8,938 nucleotides of DNA from Pseudomonadaceae bacterium UBA836. Its GTDB lineage: Bacteria > Pseudomonadota > Gammaproteobacteria > Pseudomonadales > Pseudomonadaceae. A program made the position numbers and the translations under genes. Location: contig DBHE01000156.1 in the NCBI GenBank assembly GCA_002296055.1, forward strand, positions 3,721 through 12,658, written 5' to 3'. The notes below the pieces were generated by a model that worked only from the letters and a program-made list of their open reading frames with translations, ran no database searches and was not told the DNA's origin. Shown in pieces: positions 1 to 5,498 of the stretch (position 1 is the stretch's first letter; every line of letters begins with the position of its first letter).

Positions 1-257
1 GTGGCGAACAGCTGGATGCGCTCGGTGACGGCGGCCAGACCGGCCATCAGGGTGAAGGATTCGAGGTTGTGTTCCCAGAATTCGGTCTCGCCGCCAAAGC
101 CGCGCAGCTTGATCATCGACAGCGCAAATTCGAAGCCGTAGTGCTCGGCGCGCTGCACGATGGTCTTGTTCAGGTCAAAGGTCGGCATGTACTGCGGCGC
201 ATTCTTGGAGATCAGCCAGCCGTTGTTACCGATGGGGATGAAGATGCCTACATTCAT
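1..257 (-). CDS. rutA: Pyrimidine oxygenase RutA, N-terminal part (gene runs off the left edge)
   Basis: Reading leftward from the ATG at 257-255, the first 85 codons are open and match the start of RutA, the flavin-dependent (luciferase-like) monooxygenase that uses O2 to open the uracil or thymine ring between N3 and C4, the first step of the Rut pathway. Telling stretches are an early [12 protein letters not shown], then [30 protein letters not shown] and [20 protein letters not shown], all nearly identical to E. coli RutA as I recall it. A GGAG lies 9 bases before the start codon. E. coli RutA has a short N-terminal extension that this start lacks. The gene is divergent from rutR, as expected for a regulator beside its target. 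The remaining rut genes would lie to the left, outside the window. Identification is by recognition, not by a search. Confidence 0.95.
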   Translation of the reverse strand, partial: MNVGIFIPIGNNGWLISKNAPQYMPTFDLNKTIVQRAEHYGFEFALSMIKLRGFGGETEFWEHNLESFTLMAGLAAVTERIQLFA

Positions 258-324
258 TGGGTTGCACTCCGTATTCCATGTGTTCAGAAGGTCGGCGTAC
301 ACAGCCGGCCGCTGAGCTGGAAAA

Positions 325-340
325 AGCACAATCCAGGCCA
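325..340 (-). promoter_or_regulatory. Sigma-54 (RpoN) -24/-12 promoter for rutA
   Basis: On the minus strand the sequence TGGCCTGGATTGTGCT has the invariant GG and GC dinucleotides ten bases apart, and it agrees with the TGGCACG-N4-TTGCW consensus at 10 of 12 defined positions. A T/A tract (342-351) lies just upstream. Transcription should start near 314, leaving a leader of about 57 bases before rutA. An NtrC-type enhancer is centred 97.5 bases from the -12 GC. Confidence 0.7.
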
Positions 341-351
341 TGTTTTTTTTA

Positions 352-365
352 TTGATCTAAATCAA
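352..365. promoter_or_regulatory. Anr/FNR box (oxygen-responsive regulator site)
   Basis: TTGATCTAAATCAA is a perfect match to the FNR/Anr consensus TTGAT-N4-ATCAA. It lies in the rutA-rutR divergent region. Its centre (358.5) is about 44 bases upstream of the predicted sigma-54 start of rutA. It is also about 41 bases upstream of a possible rutR start if the weak -10 TTTAAG at 387-392 is used, which would be class II geometry. Binding is inferred from the motif only, and it could activate or repress in either direction. A second perfect box lies at 1218-1231. Confidence 0.65.
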
Positions 366-372
366 CAGGTTG
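360..372 (+). promoter_or_regulatory. Possible IHF binding site
   Basis: AATCAACAGGTTG fits the IHF core consensus WATCAA-N4-TTR at every defined position. It sits between the NtrC enhancer and the sigma-54 promoter of rutA, where IHF usually bends DNA in such promoters. It shares its ATCAA with the overlapping Anr box, so part of the match may be a by-product of that box. I saw no equally good IHF match in the second promoter region. Confidence 0.35.
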
Positions 373-392
373 GGTGGTTTGGATGGTTTAAG

Positions 393-410
393 TTAGACCA
401 TTTAGTCCGA
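393..410. promoter_or_regulatory. Probable RutR operator, left
   Basis: The imperfect palindrome TTAGACCATTTAGTCCGA has a GAC-N6-GTC core. The RutR consensus I recall for E. coli (TTGACCA-NN-TGGTCAA) has the same core spacing and shares the GACCA-NN-T part. The site lies between the NtrC enhancer and the rutA promoter and next to rutR itself. It could therefore let RutR repress rutA and also control its own gene. Assignment to RutR rests on motif and context. Confidence 0.55.
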
Positions 411-416
411 ATTAGA

Positions 417-431
417 GCACTTGGTTTGTGC
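417..431. promoter_or_regulatory. NtrC-type enhancer site for rutA
   Basis: GCACTTGGTTTGTGC matches GCAC-N7-GTGC, the NtrC enhancer pattern seen at glnA promoters. Its centre lies about 110 bases upstream of the predicted sigma-54 start of rutA, a typical enhancer distance. This agrees with the known nitrogen-limitation (NtrC) control of the E. coli rut operon. Confidence 0.65.
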
Positions 432-492
432 ATCAGGTGCTGCATCGGTGCCCATTTTGGGGCTTGAGTTTCCCGCTACGGTGGAGGTTAGA

Positions 493-1221
493 ATGCGCCC
501 AATCGACTACGAGGCCGACCTCTCCGTGAGTAAACAGATCCAGCGTCCTGCCGTTCCTGCCAAAAAGCCCAAGGCGCGCAGCCGGGTGCCCAGCGAGGCT
601 ACGCTGAACCGCCGCAAGCGGCAGATGGAGAGTAAGCGCAGCGCCATCATGGAGGCGGCGCTGGACGTGTTTTCCCGTTATGGACTGCACGGCACCAGTC
701 TCGATCAGGTGGCCAGCCAGGCGGACGTGTCCAAGACCAACCTGCTGTACTACTTCGCCTCCAAAGAAGACCTGTACGTTAATGTGCTGCGTCAGCTGAT
801 GGATGTCTGGCTCCGTCCGCTCAAGGCCTTTAGCGTCGAGCAGGACCCGGCCGAGGCCATTGGCGATTACCTGCGCGTGAAGCTGGAACTGTCGCGTGAC
901 CATCCGGCCGAGTCGCGGCTGTTCTGTCTGGAGGTCATTCAGGGCGCGCCACTGCTGCTGGGTGAACTGCAGGGCTCCTTGCGTGATATCGTCGAGTCCA
1001 AGGTTAGCGTGATCAACGCCTGGATCGAGGCGGGCAAGCTCGCGCCCATCGAGCCGCACCACCTGATCTTTTCACTCTGGGCCATGACTCAGCATTACGC
1101 AGATTTTCGCACTCAGGTAGAGGCGGTCGCCGGCCGCACTCTGGAAGATCCGGCCTTCTTTGCCGAGACGCTGACCAATCTCAAGGCGCTGGTGCTGCAG
1201 GGCATCGCTCCGCGTTCTTGA
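493..1221 (+). CDS. rutR: TetR-family regulator RutR, controlling pyrimidine catabolism
   Basis: This 242-residue protein matches RutR, the TetR-family repressor whose DNA binding is released by uracil or thymine. An N-terminal basic extension of about 50 residues precedes the helix-turn-helix domain, whose recognition region reads SKTNLLYYFASKEDLY. The ligand domain keeps RutR-like stretches such as WLRPLKAF, LELSRDHPAESRLFC, GAPLLLGEL, GKLAPIEPHHLIF and WAMTQHYADF. I chose the ATG at 493 because GGAGG at 483-487 lies five bases before it; the frame is open further upstream (a TTG at 421) but that start would fall inside the NtrC site. E. coli RutR is about 212 residues, so the extra length is the N-terminal tail. 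The gene is divergent from rutA and upstream of the oxygenase/transporter operon, and operator-like sites flank it on both sides, suggesting control of both units and of itself. Confidence 0.93.
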   Translation: MRPIDYEADLSVSKQIQRPAVPAKKPKARSRVPSEATLNRRKRQMESKRSAIMEAALDVFSRYGLHGTSLDQVASQADVSKTNLLYYFASKEDLYVNVLRQLMDVWLRPLKAFSVEQDPAEAIGDYLRVKLELSRDHPAESRLFCLEVIQGAPLLLGELQGSLRDIVESKVSVINAWIEAGKLAPIEPHHLIFSLWAMTQHYADFRTQVEAVAGRTLEDPAFFAETLTNLKALVLQGIAPRS

Positions 1222-1231
1222 TCTGCATCAA
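1218..1231. promoter_or_regulatory. Second perfect Anr/FNR box, overlapping the rutR stop codon
   Basis: TTGATCTGCATCAA is another exact TTGAT-N4-ATCAA palindrome. It includes the rutR stop codon (1219-1221) and lies upstream of the NtrC-type site of the rightward operon. Its centre is about 150 bases upstream of the predicted sigma-54 start. It is also about 41.5 bases upstream of a hypothetical start near 1266, where only a weak -10 (TAAACG, 1254-1259) is seen. Protein binding is inferred from the motif. Confidence 0.6.
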
Positions 1232-1258
1232 TATCCTCGCCCCCTTTTTGGGCTAAAC

Positions 1259-1273
1259 GCACAAACCGAGTGC
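1259..1273. promoter_or_regulatory. NtrC-type enhancer site for the oxygenase/transporter operon
   Basis: GCACAAACCGAGTGC matches GCAC-N7-GTGC. Its centre is 97.5 bases upstream of the -12 GC of the sigma-54 promoter at 1350-1365, exactly the spacing found on the rutA side. It belongs to the inverted copy of the module at 386-431. Confidence 0.65.
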
Positions 1274-1279
1274 TCTGAA

Positions 1280-1297
1280 TCGGACCGTTTGTTCCAA
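1280..1297. promoter_or_regulatory. Probable RutR operator, right
   Basis: TCGGACCGTTTGTTCCAA is an imperfect palindrome with half-sites TCGGAC and TTCCAA six bases apart. It aligns with the left operator and has the same 22.5-base centre distance from its NtrC-type site. One half-site departs from the GTC core (TTC), so it may be weaker than the left site. Confidence 0.45.
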
Positions 1298-1314
1298 TTT
1301 AAGCGGTCTTTTTT
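1283..1314 (+). terminator. Possible rutR terminator overlapping the operator
   Basis: GACCG (1283-1287) can pair with CGGTC (1304-1308), and six Ts follow directly (1309-1314). The stem is only five base pairs with a 16-base loop, so it is weak. It is the only hairpin plus T-run between rutR and the next gene. It overlaps the RutR-like operator. Confidence 0.35.
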
Positions 1315-1349
1315 CGTTATATCGCTGTTTTTTAAGTAAAAACACTTTT

Positions 1350-1365
1350 TGGCATAGTTGCTGCA
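1350..1365 (+). promoter_or_regulatory. Sigma-54 (RpoN) -24/-12 promoter for the oxygenase/transporter operon
   Basis: TGGCATAGTTGCTGCA has GG and GC ten bases apart and matches the sigma-54 consensus at 9 of 12 defined positions. A T-tract precedes it. Transcription should start near 1375, giving a leader of about 90 bases before the oxygenase gene. Confidence 0.7.
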
Positions 1366-1465
1366 AACGTCTCCTCTGATTGGAAAATGGCGCGCCGAAC
1401 CGGGTTCGCGTGCTGCTTCTTCTGCTCAGCGCTCTCGTTGAGCTCCACTTGGAGGAAACGGTTGT

Positions 1466-2473
1466 ATGACGCTTCAATACGTTCCCATCATCGATCTTGG
1501 ACCCTATTTCGGCGGGACGGCCGAAGGTAAGGCTGAGGTGGCCAAAGCGGTCAATCAGGCTTGTCGCGATATCGGATTTCTGGTCATTACCGAGCACCAG
1601 ATTCCCAAGGAATTGATCGAACGGGTGTATGCCCTGACTTCACAGTTCTTTGACCTGCCCATGGCAGACAAGCGCAAGGCGGATCGTCCGCGTCCGGACA
1701 TGGTCCGTGGGTACAGCGCGGTTGCTGAAGAAAGCCTGTCCTATTCGATGGAAGAAGCCGCGCCGGGCGACCTCAAGGAATCCTTCTCTATTGGCCCGAC
1801 CGATGTGCCGGCCGAGCCCTACTACTCCGAAGACATGGCCGGCCCGCACTTTGCGCCGAACGTTTGGCCGCCGGCGCTGCCCGGTTTTCAGGAGGCCTAC
1901 GCCGAGTACTTTGCGGCGATGGGTGATCTGGCCCGTTCGCTGATGCGTATCTTTGCGCTGGCGTTGGAGCTGCCGGAAACCTTCTTCGACGACAAGATCG
2001 ACAAGCACATCAGCATGTTCCGCAGCCTGCGTTATCCGCACCTGAAAGAGGGTATCGAGGAAGGCCAGCTGCGCGCCGGTGCGCACACCGACTACGGCAG
2101 CCTGACCATCGTCAAACCCGACGGTGCCCAGGGCGGCCTACAGGTTTGCAACCGCGATGGCGAGTGGGTCGATGTGCCCTTTGTGGAAGACGGCTTTGTG
2201 GTCAACATCGGTGACCTGATGATGCAGTGGACCAACGACCAGTGGATTTCGACCCTGCACCGTGTGGTCAATCCGCCGGAAGATGCGGCCGGTGATCAGC
2301 AGCGCCAGTCGCTGGTGTTCTTCCATCAGCCCAACTACGACGTCATGGTCGAGTGTCTGCCGAGCTGCCTGGCCGATGGCGAGAAGCCGCTCTACGCGCC
2401 GGTCTCCTCGGGCGACCACCTCAAATCCAAGTTCGTCCGGCAGACGACCTTCGGCGGAAGCAAGGTGGCCTGA
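1466..2473 (+). CDS. Fe(II)/2-oxoglutarate-dependent oxygenase, isopenicillin N synthase-like family
   Basis: This 335-residue protein has the two-part architecture of the family: an N-terminal DIOX_N-like region (about 5-120, beginning VPIIDLGPYF) and a C-terminal jelly-roll oxygenase core. The iron facial triad is visible as His207, Asp209 (in HTDYGS) and His265 (in STLHRVV), and Arg280 with Ser282 forms the RxS 2-oxoglutarate-binding motif. It is therefore expected to be a catalytically competent cytoplasmic hydroxylase or demethylase using O2 and 2-oxoglutarate. GGAGG (1451-1455) lies ten bases before the ATG. The gene follows a sigma-54/NtrC-type promoter and leads a nucleobase/nucleoside-type importer operon next to rutR and rutA, so a pyrimidine substrate is inferred. 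Fungal thymine 7-hydroxylase and the pyrimidine nucleoside 2-oxoglutarate dioxygenases give precedents for such chemistry. The actual substrate cannot be read from the sequence, and related Pseudomonas genes are often annotated only as 'isopenicillin N synthase family oxygenase'. Confidence 0.88.
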   Translation: MTLQYVPIIDLGPYFGGTAEGKAEVAKAVNQACRDIGFLVITEHQIPKELIERVYALTSQFFDLPMADKRKADRPRPDMVRGYSAVAEESLSYSMEEAAPGDLKESFSIGPTDVPAEPYYSEDMAGPHFAPNVWPPALPGFQEAYAEYFAAMGDLARSLMRIFALALELPETFFDDKIDKHISMFRSLRYPHLKEGIEEGQLRAGAHTDYGSLTIVKPDGAQGGLQVCNRDGEWVDVPFVEDGFVVNIGDLMMQWTNDQWISTLHRVVNPPEDAAGDQQRQSLVFFHQPNYDVMVECLPSCLADGEKPLYAPVSSGDHLKSKFVRQTTFGGSKVA

Positions 2474-2474
2474 T

Positions 2475-2861
2475 ATGAGCAAACTCTCCTACGTCAATGT
2501 ATTCGCCCGCGATATCGAGGCGCTCAGCGGGTTTTACCAGCGGGTGTTCGATTTCCCGGAAGTGGAGTCGATTCGCTCGCCCATCTTTGTCGGCCTGGAT
2601 GCCGGCACCTGCTGCATCGGTTTCAACGCGCCGGATGCCTACGAACTGCTGCATCTGGCCGAGCACTCCGACACGGCTGGCTGCAAGTTTCTGCTCAATA
2701 TCGACGTCGACAGCCCTGACGACGTTGACCGTATGGTGCCAGTTGCGGTCGAGGCTGGCGCCACCCTGATCAAGCCGCCCTATACCACCTATTACAACTG
2801 GTACCAGGCGGTGCTGATGGACCCGGAAGGCAACGTATTCCGAATCAACCACATGCTGTAG
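2475..2861 (+). CDS. VOC (glyoxalase/bleomycin-resistance fold) protein, probably metal-free
   Basis: A 128-residue single-chain protein of the vicinal oxygen chelate superfamily. It has two beta-alpha-beta-beta-beta modules: the first starts LSYVNVFARDIEALSGFYQRVF and the second ends in MDPEGNVFRINHML. VOC enzymes bind a metal with His/Gln/Glu side chains. Here the usual first His is replaced by Tyr6, and the Glu expected after DPEGN is Arg123, so a classical metal-dependent glyoxalase or dioxygenase activity is unlikely. The ATG is one base after the stop of the oxygenase gene, so the two are probably translationally coupled. The AAGGTGG within the end of that gene serves as ribosome binding site. 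A binding, chaperone or metal-free isomerase role for the oxygenase product or substrate is possible, but function is unknown. Confidence 0.82.
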   Translation: MSKLSYVNVFARDIEALSGFYQRVFDFPEVESIRSPIFVGLDAGTCCIGFNAPDAYELLHLAEHSDTAGCKFLLNIDVDSPDDVDRMVPVAVEAGATLIKPPYTTYYNWYQAVLMDPEGNVFRINHML

Positions 2862-2892
2862 CTCACCTCTGATCGCAAGAAGGACTTTGGCA

Positions 2893-3984
2893 ATGAAAAA
2901 ATTGATTGCGGGCGCCGCGTGCGCCCTGGCCGCCTGCGGCCTGCCGACCCTGGCTTCGGCCGCCGATGAAGGCTTCACCCTGGACGGCCCGGCGAAGATC
3001 GCCATGCTCTACATCAGCCCGCGCAACGACGGCGGCTGGACTCAGGCTTTCGATGAGGCGCGTCAGCGTCTGGAAGGTGAGATTGGTCAGAAAATTCAGT
3101 ACGTGGAAAGCGTCCCGGAGACTGCCTCGGCGATCAAACCGACCGTTGAGCGGCTGATTCAGCGTGGCGCCAACATCATCATCGGCACCGCCTTCGGTTA
3201 CTCCGACACCTTCAAGGAACTGGCCGACAAGTACCCGGAAGTGGCCTTCCTGAACGGCTCCGGCACCACCAACTCGCACAACCTGGAATCCTTCTACGGT
3301 CGTACCTACGAGAGCCAGTACCTGTGCGGCATGGCTGCCGGCGCTGCGTCTGAAACCGGCAAGCTGGGCTTTGTTGCCGCCAACCCCTTCGGCCAGGTCA
3401 ACTGGACTGTTAACGCCTTCGCCATGGGCGCGCAGCAGATGAACCCGGATGCCACCGTCACCGTGATCTACACCGGCGCGTGGAACGACCCGGTCAAGGA
3501 GCGCGCTGCAGCAACAGCACTGATCGACCAGGGCGCTGACGTCATCGGCCAGCACGTAGACAGCCCGACCCCGCAGATCGTTGCCCAGGAACGGGGCGTA
3601 CACGGCACCGGTCACCACCGTGACATGAGCGAGTTCGCCCCTGAAGCCACCGTGTGCTCCTCGGTCTGGGTCTGGGATCGCTTCCTGGCACCTGAGCTGA
3701 AGAAGATCATGGCTGGCAACTGGGTTCCGGCTGAGCACGGTGCTCTGCTGTCGATGGAGCAGGGCGGTACCGATGTCGCTTGCTGCGGCAAGGGTATCGA
3801 TGATGAAGAGAAAGCCAAGATCATGGCTGCCCGTGAGGAGCTGCTGAACGGCGAGAAGCTGATCTACGCCGGCCCGATTGCTGACCGTGACGGCAACGTC
3901 AAGGCGGCAGAAGGCGATGCTCTGACCGACGCCGAACTGTGGTCCATGGACTGGTTCGTCAAGGGAGTGATTACCCAGCAATGA
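2893..3984 (+). CDS. BMP-family periplasmic substrate-binding protein of an ABC importer
   Basis: This 363-residue protein belongs to the basic membrane protein (BMP/PnrA-like) family, whose characterised members bind nucleosides or related bases for ABC importers. After the signal peptide come SPRNDGGWTQAFDEAR near the first strand, IQRGANIIIGTAFGYSD, VAFLNGSGTTNSHNLESFYGRTYESQYLCGMAAGA and FGQVNWTVNAFAMGAQ, typical of the fold. Residues 1-23 form a Sec signal peptide with a probable ASA|AD cleavage. An LAAC at residues 12-15 also fits a lipobox, so membrane anchoring as a lipoprotein is an alternative. The ATG at 2893 is preferred because GAAGGA (2879-2884) lies eight bases upstream. It begins 31 bases after the VOC gene, and its stop overlaps the ATPase start by four bases. 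The ligand is probably a nucleobase or nucleoside, judged from family and context. Confidence 0.9.
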   Translation: MKKLIAGAACALAACGLPTLASAADEGFTLDGPAKIAMLYISPRNDGGWTQAFDEARQRLEGEIGQKIQYVESVPETASAIKPTVERLIQRGANIIIGTAFGYSDTFKELADKYPEVAFLNGSGTTNSHNLESFYGRTYESQYLCGMAAGAASETGKLGFVAANPFGQVNWTVNAFAMGAQQMNPDATVTVIYTGAWNDPVKERAAATALIDQGADVIGQHVDSPTPQIVAQERGVHGTGHHRDMSEFAPEATVCSSVWVWDRFLAPELKKIMAGNWVPAEHGALLSMEQGGTDVACCGKGIDDEEKAKIMAAREELLNGEKLIYAGPIADRDGNVKAAEGDALTDAELWSMDWFVKGVITQQ

Positions 3985-5498
3985 GTAACCAGAACGCGAT
4001 CCGGCTGGACAGCGTCAGCAAGTCCTTTGATGGCTTCAAGGCACTGTCCGAGGCGTCCTTTACCGCTCGGTGGGGCGAAGTGCATGCCCTGCTGGGCGAG
4101 AACGGCGCAGGCAAGTCGTCGCTGATGAACATTGCCGCCGGGCTGTATGCGCCGGAAACCGGGTCGCTGTTCATTGACGATAATGCCGTGCGGCTGAATG
4201 GGCCGCTGGATGCCGCAGCCCAGGGCATCGGCATGGTGCACCAGCACTTCAAACTGGTGAAACCCTTCACCGTGGCAGAGAACATTCTGCTCGGCCTGCG
4301 TAACCTGCAAACCGGTACTTACCGGCAGCGGTTGGCGCAGGTTGCCGATCAGATCACGGCCATGGCCGCCAGCCTGGGGTTCAGCATTGAGCCCCATGCA
4401 CGGGTGGATCAACTGTCGGTGGCCGAGCAGCAACGGGTCGAGATTCTCAAGGTATTGCTGGCGGGCGCCCGCATCCTGATTCTCGATGAACCCACCGCGG
4501 TGTTGACCGATGCGGAGGCAGAGAACCTGCTGACCACGGTCCAGAATTTCGCCCATCAGGAAGGCGCTGCCGTCATCCTGGTGACGCACAAGATGAATGA
4601 TGTGATGCGCTACGCCGATCAGGTGACGGTGATGCGCACAGGCTCAACGGTGGCGAGCCTCAAGCCGCAGACCGTGTCGGTCGGTGAGCTGGTCAAACTG
4701 ACCGTGGGTGACGCACCGACACCGCCGCAAATTCCGGCTAGTCGAGAGGCGGGCGAGGTACGGCTAGCGGTTACCGAGCTGTGCTCCAGTGGTGATGCGC
4801 CGGTACTGCGGGGTGTGAACCTGACCCTGCGAGCTGGCGAGATTTACGGTATCGCCGGTGTGGGCGGCAACGGTCAGAGTGAGCTGGCCGGCGCCTTGAT
4901 GGGCCTGCCGGAACCGGTAACTGGCGAAATGGAGCTGAGTGGTGAAGGCGATTTACGCAACCTCAGCGCGGCCCGTCGCCGTGAACTGGGCATCGCCTGT
5001 ATTCCCGCCGACCGCTACAGCTCGGCGCTCGCCGCGCCGTTGTCGATCAGCGACAACTTCGCGATGGGCGATATCCACAGTGGTCGTTACGGGCCGTTCT
5101 GGTTCCTGCGCCGCAAACGCATTGACGCCGACACCGCTGCGGCGGTTGCCGAGTTCGATGTGCAGGGCGTGCGCTCGCTGCAACAGAAAGCGGCGCTGCT
5201 GTCGGGCGGCAACGCGCAGAAGCTGGTGATTGCCCGCGAGTTTACCCGCACCCCGCAACTGGTCATCGTGCACAGCCCCAGCCGCGGGCTGGATGTGCGC
5301 GCCACGCTGGCGGTGCACGAGCGGCTGCGCAGCGCGCGTGATGCGGGCGCTGCGGTACTGCTGATCAGTGAAGACCTGGACGAAGTGATGGCGCTGGCAG
5401 ACCGCATTGGCGTGATGTCGGCAGGACGTATCATCGGCGAGTTTGCCCAACCGGCAGACCGCCAGGCAATCGGGCAGGCCATGGTGAATCATGTTTGA
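3981..5498 (+). CDS. ABC importer ATPase, two nucleotide-binding domains (nucleoside/sugar-type)
   Basis: The 505-residue protein has two fused ATP-binding domains like the ATPases of ribose- and nucleoside-type importers. The first domain is complete: Walker A GENGAGKSS (39-47), Q-loop Gln88, signature LSVAEQQ (145-151), Walker B ILILDE (165-170) and switch His203. The second, from about residue 265, is degenerate: its Walker A reads GVGGNGQSE, its signature is a good LSGGNAQ, but its Walker B ends VIVHSPSRGLD with no catalytic Glu, and the switch His is replaced in LLISEDLDE. One competent and one degenerate site is normal in this family. The ATG at 3981 overlaps the stop of the binding-protein gene in ATGA, favouring coupled translation. 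It powers import through the two downstream permeases. Confidence 0.93.
   Translation: MSNQNAIRLDSVSKSFDGFKALSEASFTARWGEVHALLGENGAGKSSLMNIAAGLYAPETGSLFIDDNAVRLNGPLDAAAQGIGMVHQHFKLVKPFTVAENILLGLRNLQTGTYRQRLAQVADQITAMAASLGFSIEPHARVDQLSVAEQQRVEILKVLLAGARILILDEPTAVLTDAEAENLLTTVQNFAHQEGAAVILVTHKMNDVMRYADQVTVMRTGSTVASLKPQTVSVGELVKLTVGDAPTPPQIPASREAGEVRLAVTELCSSGDAPVLRGVNLTLRAGEIYGIAGVGGNGQSELAGALMGLPEPVTGEMELSGEGDLRNLSAARRRELGIACIPADRYSSALAAPLSISDNFAMGDIHSGRYGPFWFLRRKRIDADTAAAVAEFDVQGVRSLQQKAALLSGGNAQKLVIAREFTRTPQLVIVHSPSRGLDVRATLAVHERLRSARDAGAAVLLISEDLDEVMALADRIGVMSAGRIIGEFAQPADRQAIGQAMVNHV

Larger units (their letters stand above)
386..431. repeat. Regulatory inverted repeat, left copy (partner 1259-1304)
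   Basis: Read on the minus strand, these 46 bases match 1259-1304 of the plus strand at 35 of 46 positions without gaps. The identity is concentrated in the NtrC-type site and the flanking operator-like palindrome. The two copies are in opposite orientation on either side of rutR, and each faces the operon it would control (rutA to the left, the oxygenase/transporter operon to the right). Confidence 0.85.
1259..1304. repeat. Regulatory inverted repeat, right copy (partner 386-431)
   Basis: This is the plus-strand counterpart of the element upstream of rutA, with 35 of 46 positions identical. It spans the NtrC-type site, the operator-like palindrome and a shared TTAA motif just after it. The DNA on the promoter side of the repeat is not recognisably conserved, yet the distance to the sigma-54 promoter is preserved. 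Confidence 0.85.

Noticed and set aside
421..492. Extended rutR start at the TTG at 421
   Set aside because: The extension would overlap the NtrC-type site and has no ribosome binding site, while the ATG at 493 has GGAGG at the right distance.
433..1062. A 209-codon open frame antisense to rutR
   Set aside because: The plus strand encodes an unmistakable RutR. The antisense frame ends inside the regulatory region and has no recognisable domain.
1387..1530. Short leader open frame (ATG at 1387) overlapping the oxygenase start
   Set aside because: It has no Shine-Dalgarno sequence, begins only about 12 bases after the predicted transcription start and runs out of frame into the oxygenase gene. 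Its peptide shows no codon-repeat pattern of an attenuation leader.
2863..3981. A 372-codon open frame antisense to the binding-protein gene
   Set aside because: It mirrors a clear BMP-family gene on the plus strand with signal peptide and ribosome binding site. Long antisense frames are common in GC-rich genes, and its product resembles no family I know.
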